A program made the position numbers and the translations under genes. Shown one piece after another: positions 1-13,800 of a stretch of 64,000 bases of DNA. This stretch comes from Loripinus fragilis (Eukaryota; Mollusca; Bivalvia; Lucinida; Lucinidae): assembly GCA_964019695.1 (NCBI GenBank), contig OZ026525.1:62838253-62902252 (forward strand). The letters run 5' to 3'. The notes beneath the pieces are model-generated. The model ran no database searches. It saw only the letters and a program-made list of their open reading frames with translations, and was not told the DNA's origin. The number at the start of each line of letters is the position of its first letter. The first letter of the stretch is position 1.

Positions 1-477
1 AGGATCTGTTCGTTCCAGATTATTTAGAGATTGCTACAGCTGTCATTGTGCCGCGTGAAGTTGGTAAAATTACAAAAACTACTCCCTGTACATAGATATA
101 GTGTTGATATTTTTTCATATTCTGGTCCTTCAGTAATATTGGGTCCTGATGGGAAACAGAATAGCCGGTGCTAGGGGGCGTGAGAATTTTTTCAATTTCC
201 ATTAGTTCTCATGAACAGACTCAATAAAACCAAGTCTGCTGTTTTCTTTTAATGTCCGTCCTCTCTATTTCTGAAGGATCCATTTTTTCCAGATTATTCA
301 GTGTCCTCTAACATTCATGCACCTGTATTATTGAATTTATTGAAACCCGTTGAAAAAAAAAACACAATAAAATGCATGCTTGGCAAGCCTTGCATTTTAT
401 CTCTTTTCCCCAACTCATTTAATAAAATCAATAATACATGAATACTTATGCAAGATCCTCTATATTCACTTTAGTAA
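1..477. other. left edge, no gene recognised; one palindromic MITE
   Basis: A plus-strand frame is open for about 30 codons from base 3 (reads DLFVPDYLEIATAVIVPREV) and ends at TAG near 93. It has no recognised homologue, so it could be an exon tail or chance. 318-460 is a palindromic MITE-14 copy with inverted attgaattta/taaattcaat-type arms, repeated at 17345-17491. Confidence 0.4.
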
Positions 478-2250
478 GGCCAGAGTTTTTTTATTTTTTG
501 TTTTACAGATTTTTTCAGCCAGATGTGAGAGTCGGAGGACGAAAAAAAAATAAAAATAAAATTCAAAGTCAGCTATTTTTTTTTTCGGACATATCAGATG
601 TAAAGGTCGGAGGAAACAAAAAAAGATCAACTTCTTTTCCATAGTTTTTTATAGAACACTGTTGAAACACATAGCCAATTTGAAACAAACCTTTGCATGA
701 CTATCCTAAAATTCTGAACATCAGAACAATTGCTAAAGCTAATTTATACTGAGCATTGTGAACGACAGACGACGGACGGACGCCGGACCATGAGTATCCT
801 ATAAGCTCACCTATGAGCCTTCGGCTCAGGTGAGCTAAAAAAAAATCGTATAAAAATTATCAATTTTAATACTGTTTTTGAAAATTGCTGCATATTGCAC
901 AGACTAAAAAGTTTTTTGTGTTAAATGCAGTTTGAAAGGGAGTGTTCATTACACAGACATGGCCAGCCAGGATATGGTCAAGTTATGCATTCCTCCACCT
1001 CAGACTCTATGTGGCAGTGTGTTCTATTCAACTTAATGCACCAGTCATTTGTATCTATATACTGCCCCCCCCCCCTTAATAGTATACAGACAACGGGACT
1101 AAGATGCTTCAATGGCAATACATTTTGATTGTCCCAGTAGTGCCAGGGAAAGGTCAGGGGTTTACCTCTTTGTTGTGTAGGGTGGGACTAAGAGCAGGGT
1201 TGTTAGCATCAGCTTGTCCCCACAGGCACAGGGCAAGGCTTTGAAAAGTCATTATCGCCGCCTATTCTTGTAGCTGGAGGGGGCAGTGGATACAAATGAC
1301 TGGTGTATAATATTGCCATACTGTACCTTTGACCACAGGTGAAAGATGCTGTGATTTGTCCACCCCCCCCCCCCCCCCCCCAAATAAAAAATAAAATAAA
1401 ATAAAAAGCCAAGAAATACATGTATTTGTGAAAACTGTGTTTTTCCATCAAAGTATGAATAAAACTTCATTTTATAAAATTTTCATGGTACACTATGACT
1501 ATCTTATAGAAAGGTATTTATGTTCAATGGCAGTTTCTGCTTTTACAAGGTACCACTCCCGGGGTACCACTTGCAGTTTTGCTCTCGTAGCTCACCAAAT
1601 ATTACTTCGGGGACAAACTCTTCTGCCTAGAAATATGCCCAAGGGATGTGGTAACAAAATGCCACTTTAAAATTTTCCCGATTCTCTTGCGTTTGCATTC
1701 AGATGACAGTTAAACATATAACTTCCCCAGGTCGGACACGCATGTACAACCCCAGTCTACATCACTGAACTGCAAAAAGTACGGCGAAATGCGCGAAAAA
1801 TGCAGCAGGAGTTTACAACAATAACTATTCCTTTAACTTACTCGTACAGATTTGTATGCAACACTATCAAATATGGCTTTAAATAACGAAAAAACTAAGT
1901 CTCAACTTCATATTTGCCGGTAAACCATTTTGTTTTCTGACACGTAAATAACAGCTACTGATTGGATGATTGTGGAGGTGTGTCTTCGACTGCTCTGGTT
2001 CCCGACCTTCGGGAAAAGCGTCCCTGACTACGGCCTTTGTGGAACAATCAATATTTTCACGACGGGAACCAAAGTGAAAACTGCTATTGGTAAAATTTCT
2101 GTAACGAACTTAAAAAACGGAACTTTCTTTGGGCGAGTCGGAGCGATCACGAAAAATAAAATTGACAAAAAGTACTTTTATTTTTTTTTCAATTTTCGAA
2201 AATTCGGGTCGGTCGGGTCTGTAAAACGAAAAATTAAAAAACTCTGGCCT
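478..2250. mobile_element. possible 1.8-kb element with inverted ends
   Basis: ggccagagttttttta at 478 and its near inverse ending ctctggcct at 2250 look like terminal inverted repeats of about 35 bases. A short gagtcggag plus A-rich block recurs inside both ends in direct orientation. Between them are a C homopolymer near 1362-1381, a molluscan-type hairpin tail at 757-837 (tatgagccttcggctcagg) and no coding capacity. It may instead be two independent short copies. Confidence 0.35.
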
Positions 2251-3313
2251 AAGCTGACTTATGTTATAAAATCAATATCTCACATGAATATGAAATGACT
2301 CAGACAACATGTTACATCTGTATTGAAACCAACACAAAAAGGAAATCTTGCTACATACATAACTTTAATTATAGGATACTGATCACAATTTGCAACCAAA
2401 GTTAATTACTTTTTTAATTATATATATATAAGTATTTGTTGCAAAAAAAGGATGTGACGTGATATCACATTATTTTGTGAAGAAGCCTTAGTTTGTAGTT
2501 ACGAGTGTTAGGATTTGTGTATCTTCAATTTCATTCAGCGCTGAGCAGCTGAGATTTGCTATAAACATAACCTTTGTATACGGGAAACCCCTAAATGGGT
2601 ACTTCTACAGTGACGACCCAGATGAAATGCCGCATGATGCGGCATTTCATCAGGGTCTACACTCTTTGTACAGGTAAAAAAGATCTTAAGACAAAAAAAT
2701 ATAAAAAAAAATAATTATAACCTGACACCCCTAGATATGTGCAATGGATTATCCCAAGTTTATTCTACCAAATCAGAAGGAAGAATCCATTAGAATACAA
2801 ATGGTTGAGAACTAATTGTGATAAGTGGAAATAAATATCAAGTGCTGCATGTGAATATATGAGTGTCGCAGATGAACTTTGAAACCTATTAAAGTGTTTG
2901 AATACCGTAAACATAAATGTCGGAGAGTTCATAGACTACGCAGCAAGTTAGCTTATGTTCTTGTTGAGGAATTAGTTGCAGACATTCAATGTGAATGCTA
3001 CATAGTTTCTTAAATTCTAGTTAAACATTGTTTTCCTTCATTTGATTAATATTTGTGATTTCTAAAATGAAGTTCCATGCAGTCAGTCAGTGTGATTTTC
3101 ATATAAACATTTAGAAATTGACTTAGTTTGATATTAAAGGAGTTTCTGTTAGTCATCACAATAACAATGATGATTTTTCAGAATGTTAAGATTAAGGTCA
3201 CTCAAATTCGGAGTTCCGCCAAAGGCCATTTTATGGCATCACTCAGGATTAAGTGGAAGAAATTAGTTATATATGTAAGTATTGAGCACATTCTAAAATC
3301 TCAAACACTTTCC

Positions 3314-3513
3314 AGGGAGCGCAGTGGCTCAGTGGTAGAGTGCTTGACTCGAGACCAAAGGGCCGCGGGTTCAAACCTCACCGGTGTCACTGCATTGTGG
3401 TCCTTGAGCAAGACACATTTATCCTAGCTTAGTACTGGTTCAACCCAGGAAGATCCGTCCCTATATAACTGAAAGTTTGTTGATGGGACGTAAAGAATCA
3501 AATCAAACAAACA
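3314..3513 (+). mobile_element. SINE-A copy, full length
   Basis: tRNA-derived SINE. The head GCAGTGGCTCAGTGGTAGAG holds an A box, gggttcaaacctc a B box; a central block ccttgagcaagacac follows, with tail aatcaaatcaaacaaaca. A perfect 13-bp target duplication (tcaaacactttcc) flanks it at 3301-3313 and 3514-3526. Confidence 0.93.
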
Positions 3514-3719
3514 TCAAACACTTTCCTCTTTCTGTCATTGAATAAGATTTTGTGTTTTCAGGGCTGGATTCACAAAATGATTGGAAGAATAGCAAGCAGG
3601 CAAGACCCTGATCAGACTGCTTCTCTAGAAGCAGTCTGATCTGGGTCTGCACTGTTTGTTTATAACTTATTCCTACATCTACCATATCTGGTGACCATTA
3701 TCCAGAATCTGGTTACCAT

Positions 3720-3950
3720 TAGGCCAAATAAAAAAATAAGTGTGTTTTGGGCTACGAGTCTGATATTTTTAGGTAGGGTAGGCAAACATATTTTTCTTCA
3801 ACTATTTTTTTTTCTGGAATACGGAATGCCTTTCAAAATGCATAAGATTATATATATTTTTCCAGAGAACCTGAAAAAAATTCTAGGTTTCGCCAGTAAA
3901 TTTAGGTAGGGTCCGGTTACCCTAAACACAGGTTTTTTTATTTGGCCTTA
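3720..3950. mobile_element. MITE-5 copy
   Basis: Terminal inverted repeats aggccaaataaaaaaata and tttttttatttggcctt; internal palindrome around aatgcctttcaaaatgca. Related copies at 45262-45508 and 63344-63587. Confidence 0.85.
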
Positions 3951-4604
3951 TCCAGAATGAAAAGGGTTAAAAACAATGTGTATCCTGATCAGCCGGCTTC
4001 ATCAGATCAGGATGCTCACTGGTTCTCTTCCACTGGTACAATGAAGCCATACAATGTATAAATAATGATAGAGTTTGGGCATGTGGGGCATTCTAGTGAT
4101 GCAGTCAGAACAGCATGTGATACACAGATTGATGGCAGGTGGGGGCAGGGAGGCGCAAGCTAACATGGAAGGAACTGACGGAGAAAGACTGCCGTGAGTG
4201 AAAGCTCATGAGTCGGCCCTCAAGAAAGGACTTTCAATAGATGTTACCGAACAACACACAGAATGTCACTCAAAAGTCACTTTGAATAACTGACCAATGC
4301 AGGGATGAGTTAGCAATGTAATCCAACAAACAAATCACACAAGTTCAATCCCCCACAATTAATCTGAGGTTTACCTTACAATTAGTGGATTTAACTCGTT
4401 GCTTGCTGGGTAATTTTTCATGCGTTTTGCCGTCTGCTGATTTTTTTCAAAATCATCAGAGTATCAAACATTTTGTCGGGCCTGATCTGGGTCCTAACTG
4501 TTTGCAAAGATTATCAGCAGACGACACTATTAGACAAAGAGTTCAAATAGGTGTGGTTTTCGGAAAGGTGGATTGTATTTTACTTACCACTTTCATTTTT
4601 GCAG
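3951..4604. other. PISD upstream intronic DNA, little recognised
   Basis: Contains a partial copy of the gatcag...ctgatc palindromic core near 3980-4020, and near 4390-4540 a stretch related to 29750-29900 (gtcgggcctgatctgggtcc). No exon was recognised. Confidence 0.4.
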
Positions 4605-4841
4605 GTCACCTTGTATCGGAAGATGCCACTGAAAGCAATGTCAAGAGCCTGGGGAAAGTTCAACGACTTAGACCTGCCCGTGTCACTCCGCAAACCTTTA
4701 CTGGGGCTGTATGTTTGGATGTTCGGAGTGAAGATGCACGAAGCGGAAGACGAGGACTTACGAAACTACAAGAATCTATCCCAATTCTTCCGTCGACAGC
4801 TCAAACCAGATGCCAGGCTTCTAGACATTTCCTCTCCTTTG
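4605..4841 (+). CDS. PISD: PISD exon (first one visible)
   Basis: 79 codons, phase 0 at both ends. Acceptor ttttgcag ends at 4604 and donor gtaaaa starts at 4842. It encodes [17 protein letters not shown], then [15 protein letters not shown] and [15 protein letters not shown], matching the region between the membrane anchor and the catalytic core of animal PISD. The in-frame ATG at 4551 is intronic read-through, not the start. A MITE (MITE-4) starts about 15 bases after the donor. Confidence 0.92.
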
Positions 4842-7800
4842 GTAAAAAATAAAGACATGGGTGAAAGTTTTCAGGATCATTCCTGAATTCAGGATTTTGA
4901 GGCTGACTTTCCACAGAAAGTCAGCCTCAAAATGCTGAATTTAGCAGATTATAAAAGCATTTCTCATTTACTTTCAGTTTCTCTAAAGTCAATTGGCCAT
5001 TTAAACTGAAAAATGTCATATTTTGTAGGCATAATGCAAGTTTTGAGAGTTGAATTTCTAAAATTCAGGATTTTCACAATTTTGAACTTTCGCCCATGTT
5101 TAAAAGAGGATATGAACACTTGTCATGCTGGATATTTATATGTACTACACTCCTCCCCAATTTTATCCAATTACATTGTAATTAACTTGCAGGATTCCAT
5201 TTAGTATGTGATGGAGTATGGTAGCTCAGTGGTAGAGTGCTTGACTCAAATGCGGGTTCGAGGCATTGTGTTGTGTCCTTGAGCAAGACACTTTATCCTC
5301 AGCTTAGTTACTGTTTCAAACCTGGAAGACAGGAAAAGATCTTGACATGACCAGGGACGTAAAGCATGAACAAGAACATGTATATACACGTAAAGTAAAA
5401 AACAGTGTGGCTCTTGATCAACTGGCTTCCTAAGAATTAGGAAGCCAGCTGATCTGGATCTACACTCATTTCAAACCATCAAAAAAATGAGTCTAGCATG
5501 GTAAGTGTTAATTTACTCGTTAATTAGACATGAATAATTCAGCTGAAAAGAATTACTACTTTCTTCATTCTCTTTGAAGACATAGGGGCTATCTCACAAG
5601 GTTTTGGTACTTATGGCATAGGCGAGCAGCGAAGGTTCAGACAAGCCTGTGCATACACACAGTCTAGTAAGTGGCTTCACTTCTAGCATACATAAAGTAT
5701 GGAAGTAGAGGAAGAGGAAGACCAAAGATGAGACATTTTGCTTGTCTGGATTTGTCAGCATGGACGTTAATGTTATAAGCTTTGCGCATATACAATTATA
5801 GTACCGTTAAACCTGTCTTAAGCGGCCACTCAAAAAGAACACCAAAAATTGGTTTCCAATACCCATTATTGCTTAATGCAGATCAAAAGTATTGTAAAAT
5901 GCTCCAAGGGGAGCATTTTGCACTACTTTTGACCTCCATTAAGCTACCATTGTCCATTAAGACCTTGATTTTTATCTATTTTTAAGAGGCCGCTTAAGAG
6001 AGGTTTTACTGTATTGAAATCTCGTGTTCTGGCCCATATATTTGTTTGTGCTCATTAGAAGTGCCTCATTGGCAATGAGTATCCATAATAAAATAATCAA
6101 TTGGGTTTTTCCATGTTTTGCTGAGAAATAAGAAAAATAACAACAGCAATTTTCATAATCCTATTGATGAAAAGCATAAAATAACATCAACTGATCTATT
6201 AAAAAACAAGAAGTATGTCCAGGAAGTGCCACAATCACATACCAAAATGGTCCACAGACCAACGGACAGTTCGCAAAGAAGAGAGATAGAAACAGACACT
6301 CACATGACGGCAAGAATACAATAAACAGGGTGGGTAGTCACATGGTTTTTGCTTGGATACACTGTACGGATGTTCGAATACACTGTACGGACATTCTGAT
6401 CGAATGTAAGTAGATTTCTCTATGTTTCCTCATCTATACCCAGAAAGTTATACACCATTTTCCAGCCCACATTTTTCCCCAATCAAAACGCTACCAGGAT
6501 ATCCTCTTTAAGCTTCTTACTTTTGAGTACAAACTCTGTCACAAAGAAAATAATTGTTGTCCGTACAGCTTATTTCTATAATTCAGGCCCAATCTTAGTC
6601 ACTAAAAAATTGTGACAGAGTCTGTACTAAAAGTAAAAAGCTTTATGAGGATATCTTGGCATCTTTAGACCGGGGAAAATGTGGGCTGGAAAAGGGTGTA
6701 TAACTTTCTGGGTAAGATGGAAAAAACACAGAGAAATCTCCACTTACATTTGCTTAAAACATTGTTGTGAAAAGAAGTTTGCCATTTTTCGGTACTGTGT
6801 ATCCTAATAGAAACCACGTGACTACCCACCCTGATAAAGTAAAGTAACCTGCCCTCTCTTCAGTGAATAAGCTGGGGGCGACTAGTTTTGATAGCTAACC
6901 CATATTAGCCTAGTGTCTTTTTTTTTGTGGGACATTGGCAAACAGTGCAAAACCAGATCAGACATTTTGCCACATCTGATCAGGTTCTCCACCATTTGCA
7001 TAAAATTTGAATAAAAATGAAAAATACCACCCAACATCCCTTAAAACAAAAATGGACTGGTCCAATTGATAAGAATTGAAAATTCCATTTGGGTTATATG
7101 GGTTAGTGTAAACAATATTTTATTCAAATATAAAGAACATCAAGATACAACAGATACATCATATATACAGTACAATACATTTGAAAGAGATACAGAAATA
7201 AGTTATATGGGTTAATGCAAAGTTAGAACCAATACTGCCCCACCGGGCCGCTTAGCGCAGTCGGTAACGTGTCTGGCTACAGAGGCGTGTCTGACTGCAG
7301 ATCCAGGGGTCGCGAGTTTGATCCCGGCCCGGTCCCATACTTTCGTGGAGATTGATCATGAAATTATTTCTACGGTCATTCTCCTCCCTTCCGCTGAATC
7401 ATTCAAGAAGGGTTGTTGTCAGTTACAAGCGAAAGTATGTGCACAAAGTACTGGTTAACCGCTTGTTCAAGCTTGCCCAGGAAAGAGTGTGGTTAGGTGA
7501 ACTGACCGTCCCGCAATGACCATAGCTGTTGACTTGGGACGTAAAGCAACAAAACCAACAACAACAACCAATACTGCCCATTCAGTCATGATAGTCAATC
7601 TGCAGAGCACATAATTATCAGACTGCTAAATAGAGAATACTAGTGAGAGTCTTTTGACATCATGTTTACCAGGCAAGGCTTTGAGAATGCTTGTTGAATC
7701 GCGAGGCTTGCCAAGTGATTCAACATGCTCTCTCAAAGCCGAGCCTGGTAAACTTGATATCAAAAGACACTCACCTGGTATTCTACTTATCAGTTAACAA

Positions 7801-10800
7801 GTTGATTCACTCTTCAAACTAGCGATTATGACGTATGACCTAATTATCGACTTTTGTGTCGCTTCATCGTCATCGACGACGTTATTAAAAAAGTGCAACG
7901 TCTTGATGACATGATAAAGATATATATGCCGTGAGATAGACAACATTTATTAGGCCAACATGCAACAATGCAGTTAATATGAGGTAACTAATAAAAACAA
8001 AATCATTCGAGATAATTGTCATATTTAATTACCATGATAACAAATGTATTGCATTTCGGAATTTTTCAGACAAGTCCGGCAGACGGTAAAATCTTACACT
8101 TTGGAAAATGTGATAAAGGAGTGCTGGAGCAGGTGAAGGGAGTTAACTATGCATTGAAGGGGTTTCTGGGCCCTCCTACGTGGAACTCTGATGATACTGT
8201 AGATGCCAGTCAAGTGTCCGACGCTCACTATCAGGAATACTTACGTATTAAACCAGGCCACTCATTGTACAATTGTATCATATATTTGGCTCCCGGCGAC
8301 TACCACCGGTTCCACTCACCTGTAGATTGGAATATTCACTACAGACGACATTTTCCAGGTGAAATATAGTCTTTATCTTTCCAGTGTTTATCGTCTGCTG
8401 AGGTCGTCTGCTGAAATGTTTTAGAAGCTTATTTGCCACACAATGTGAGCCCAGATTGAAGCAGTCTGATCTGAGTCCACACTATTGATTATTCATGATG
8501 TTAGCAAATGATATGCAGCAGACAACTTAAGCAGACGTTACTTTCAGGTGCTTATTTGCTGGTGCTTAAAGGGCTAAGTATTCTGTTGCTGATGTTGTTT
8601 GCTTTCAACAATCTTACAGTCATATCACAATGTTATCCTCCTTATCCTACTTATGATTTTTTGTCCAGAAAATGTTGTCTGGTTATTATGTGTGCTGCAT
8701 ATATTCAAATACACTCCAAACTTATTTTATAATGGGAGCAAAAACTATGGACTCTGATCAGACTGCTCCTAAGGGAGCAGTCTGATCTGTATACATAGTG
8801 TTTGCAATAAAGGTAGATATTCCATATATGTCTGCTGCACAGATTCAAATGCACTCAAAACTAATTTTATCTTGGAAGCTAACACTATGAACCTGGGTCC
8901 ATATTGTTTGCAACGAAGGCCACCAAAGTACATAAGTGAAGAGTGAGCAGGCATAAATTGTCATGATTTGCGGGGTAAAAAGTTAACCTATCACATTTTT
9001 CCTGAACAGGCTTGTCAGAGGCATATATGATAAAATAGGGATCATACAAATGTCATGTATTTTCATGCGTGAAAATTTGCCGTTTCCTGAGGAAGCTCTT
9101 TGAATATGAGACCTGAAGGCCAAGTGTTTAAACATCTCCCAAGTGACCTGGCAAGTGAAATTGCAATGAAACTTACTAGACCTGTGTGATTAGTATTCTT
9201 GCATAGTTTACCCGATTAAAATCTAATTCAATCTGAGAACGCTGCTAAGACATTAAAATATCCATTTTCTTACATTGCATTTTTCTATACAACATGGCAC
9301 CAGCTTGCAAACTTTCAAACGCAATACACTGGTTTTAGATAACAAACATTTTCTGCGTAAAATTGTAAATATTTTCTTACCCATAATTTTTAGCATATGT
9401 TTTGGGTGCTCAAAAGAACCGTCTCATTGAGACGGTTCTTTGAGTACCCATAACATATGTTCTGGTTGAGATATAAGAAAATTATTTTTCTGTTGCGCAC
9501 TCTTAACTATAGTCCTGGCAATAACAACATATAGCATTGTCATAGTGACGCGCAACATTTTCGTAAACAATAACATTGGCAAAATGATCAGTCCAGGCTG
9601 CAACGCTTTCCCGTGTAATGTCATGCGAACAAATCAGAGCTCATTTTACATGCGGGTATCCAGAAAGTTTTTTCAGAGGGTGTCCAACTTTGAGGGGTTT
9701 TTTTAGTTGATGAGTGGATCCAAATACCACTAAAATCAGGCCATCATCGGCCCGCCAGCAAAACGCCATTGGGGTTGCGCTGGCATGCCAATGATGGCCC
9801 TACATTGAACACTGGCTTGGTAGTTTTTTTATTTTTCAGGGGATCCAAACCAGTTTTGCTAAGAAACCCTATATTTATGTGATTTTTCTGGGGGGTTCCG
9901 GACCACCTGTCCTCCCCCCTCTGGATCGGCGCATGTTTTAAGTATTGTCAAGTTAAATTCCATGTTCAAACAGCGTGTAAACCTCATGATTTGAACATGG
10001 ATTTTGGTTCATTCCACAAAGGCAATGAGTACTCTTCATAAGGGTATCATATTCATATTAAGTGATCTTAACCTTCATCCTGCCAATATTATTTTGGCCC
10101 TGAAAATATGGTCTGCTTGTTGCGTCTGCTGCATATATTCAAGTGCGCTTCAGACCAGCTTTTATCGTGGAAGCAACCACCATGCACCCTGGCCCCGCGG
10201 TTATAAAACTTTTTTCATGCTCAACTCAACTGAGCATGAAATTTCAACTGCTCATAAAAACTAAAATACGACAAATGAAGAAGTTTATTGCTTTAAGTCT
10301 CTCAGATGTTGTATTTATCATGGTGATAAATGTTAAAATGCCAACATTTGTTGTTATTTTAACATTTATGAGCAGGATAAATTTCGTGGTCAGCTGAGTT
10401 TTATATGAAAAATGTTTTATATCCTCTGGGCCTGCCTGATCAGTCAGATTGCTTTTTATGTCTGCTATGTATATTCAAATGCACTTTTGATCATGGATGC
10501 AAACACTATGGACCCTGGTCTGATCTGGGTCTTTATTGTTTGCAATAGAGGCTACCGAGGTGTACAATTTATAAGCAGACAAAGAGCAGACAACATAAGT
10601 CTTGACTGGCATATGACAGAGAGTTAATAATTTATTATGTCATTAGGCCATGTAACAATTATTATATGACTGATACTTAATATCACTAAGTCTTGCATTT
10701 TTATTTGGCAAGTAATATCATATGCTGTCTTTGACCTAAAATCAGCAAGTCTGATACCTTGAACTTTTATCCCACAATTACAGAAGTTTCTGCTCTCATC

Positions 10801-13800
10801 TGTTTATGTACTAAGGTAGCCTATGTTGCAAACTTAAGCAAGGGAGCAGTCTGATCTGGGTCCATATTGTTTGCAATCTAGGCTACCTAAGTATATTCGG
10901 CAGATGAGAAAGCAGACAACAAAAATCGTGACTGGCGCGAAAAGAGTTAATTATAGAGCAGTTTAACCCTTAAAGTGCCACCTATAATTTGCAGCAGACG
11001 ACAATTTCAAATTTTGCGGCTTTTTTCAAAAATAACAAATAAGGCATGATATTTCATGAGAATCGTCTGCTGGCAGACGATTCTCATGTAATAGCATACC
11101 TTATTTTTGTCGAAAATTAGGAAAAATATCACAAAATTTGTCGTCTGCTTCAGTTGTGAGTGGCGCTTTAAGGGTTAATAATTTATTATGTCATTAGGTC
11201 ATGTAACGATTGTTGCATGACTGAAACATAATATCACTAAGTCTTGTGTTTTTATTTGGCAAGAAATATCATATGCTGTCAATGCCCTAATGAAGCGGGG
11301 GTAGTCTGAGCGAATCTGATACTTTGAACTCTTTTTCCGCCAGTCCCTGACTTTTGTCGTCTTCTCAACCATTTGCTTATGTTCATTGGTAGCCTATGCT
11401 GCAAACACTAAGGATCTCAAGGGAGCAGTCTGTTCAGGATTCATCATGTTTGTTTTCAGGATCAAAACTAGTCTGAAGTGCTCTTCAAATCATGCAGCAG
11501 AGATAAGAAGCAGACAATATTTTAAGGACAAAAAGGATATCTAACGCACTTGCTTTTGTAATGCTACGTCTGATTCGATAATATCAAAAAATTTGCGATA
11601 TCCTATAGGATATAGTTTGACTTCATTAAGTATGTCACATTTCGTTGGATGACATGCGGCATTATGCCGCTTGCACCGCTCCAATTTGATATGTAACTGC
11701 AGAAGTGCATTAGAATTGGGATAACCATATTCAAAATTTTCATTTGGGGAGGTATATCGTCAGATATACCTTCAATGAAACTGAAAATGAAACAATGAAC
11801 TGGGCCTTGGCATACAGATTATTTACATAAGTGTTTTTATCATAAGACTGCTGTTTTTAAGTGTGGTAAGGTCATGAAATAATTTTTATATTATTTGATA
11901 TATGATATCACTTGTGTTTTTTGGAAAAGGATATCAAATGCTGCCTGAATCTGTGACCGAATGTCTTCTAATGAGGCAACTATAGTTGATACATTTAACC
12001 CTTAAAGCGCCACCTATAATTTGCAGCAGACTACAATTTCAAATTTTGCCGCTTTTTCAAAAATAACAAATAAGGCATGATATTTCATGAGAATCGTCTG
12101 CTGGCAGACGATTCTCATGAAATATCATCCCTTATTTTTTTCGAAAATTAGGAAAGATTTTTCAAAATTTGTCGTCTGCTGCAGTTGTGATTGGCGCTTA
12201 AAGGGTTAAGCTGGGGAGTTCCTCTCATATAGTATATACTTGCACCGGAGGAGCACAATGGCTTAGTGGTACATGTTAGACTTGAAATCGAAGGATCGCT
12301 GGTTCGAGACTCAACTGGAGGCTTTGCGTTGTACCCTTGAACAAGACATTTTATCCTCTGCTTAAAAATGGTTCAACGTCCAGGATGAAATATCAATGTA
12401 CATCAATGTAAATAAATGGTAGAAAACTTCAAATGCTAGTTACATGTAATTAGAATGCCTATCCAAAGATCAGAATGTTCTTGAGGGGCCAGTCAGATCT
12501 GGGCCTTCATTCTTTCAAACTTTGATTTAACTATAATGTTGAGGAATTTGTTAATTGAAAAATCTGATAATCAAAAGCTATTTAAATACAGTAAGTGAAA
12601 AGTATGTGGAATCTTTAGCACATTAACTGTACCTGAATAGGATGACGTTTTACCTGTTTTCATATGAGCCAGTGCATGAGATTTCCAACAATGTGGTATG
12701 TGCAAGCAACAAAGCCTCAGATCAGCCTGCACATATGCTTAGTCTGATCAGAGCCTTTGCTAGTCCCTTGAGTATTCTATGATTGTTAAGCTACTGACTG
12801 AACACCATTTGGAGTTTCTAAGCTTGAAAAGAGGCTGCAGAGGCTCGTCCAAGTCTACACATGTCAAATTGTTGGAAATCTCATGTTGTGGCTCATATTA
12901 CTTTCTTATCTCTTTTCAGGAGAGCTGCTAAGTGTGAATCCTGGGATAGCTAGGTGGATCCAGGGCCTTTTCAATTTGAATGAAAGAGTTGTATATACCG
13001 GCCAATGGGATCATGGATTTTTTTCCTATACTGCTGTCGGGGCCACCAATGTCGGTTCTATAAAGATTTATTGTGATAAGGTCAGTTTACATAATAATGG
13101 AGCTAGGGCATGGGGAAACTAACAAATTAGTTTTTTTGTCCAGTGAAGACACGGATCAGCCTGCACATCAACTTAATTAGATCTGTTTTTGCTGTGAGCT
13201 CAATGGTTAGGTTAGCACTTGTGGTATCTAATACAAAGAGTGAAACTGTGATCAGGCTGGGCAGATGCCCATACTGATCTGAGTCTTCGTTTGGTGCATG
13301 TGTCCTTAAGTCGGTTTTCTCATTCACTGGCTCATATGGTATCACTTTCATTTTTTTAGTGCAATGAGACCTTGACTCGAAAATCTGAATTTGTTGCATG
13401 CGAACAACCAATGTGCAGACCAGCCTGCGCATCTGTGCAGGCTGGTCTGCACATTTGTTGTTCACTCTCTGGAAAGTATAATATCTAAACTTGCTTCATG
13501 CAAAATTTCAATATTCTAGCTAGTCACTGTAGCTGAGCAGGCTAGATTGTATCTCACCTGGTCGCAACCCCTGATGACAGTTTTTTTGCATAAAAAAGGC
13601 CCATTTCATATGAAGTGTCAGGGACCAAGCTGGCCCAGAATTTTAGGGAGAAGTGACTTCTCCCTGCAGGATAATTAGGGAGAAGTGACTGCCAGATAGG
13701 GAGAAGTTATAGCGCAAAATTACAGCATTTTCAGTCAGTTTAGAAGCAAATTAGCCATTACACATACTATTGCCATTTAATGGAAGGAGAAACATGATGC

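Noticed and set aside
1209..1470. Frames with poly-Gly
   Set aside because: Produced by the C homopolymer at about 1362-1381.
1..4604. N-terminal exons of PISD
   Set aside because: I looked for a mitochondrial presequence or membrane anchor followed by a donor in a fitting phase and found none I could defend.
4385..4852. 155-codon plus-strand open frame
   Set aside because: Overlaps the PISD exon in another frame; the translation has no family match, whereas the other frame is clearly PISD.
7241..7330. Possible tRNA-Cys gene
   Set aside because: Head of a SINE-B; the acceptor stem is not closed and the same sequence recurs with a SINE body.
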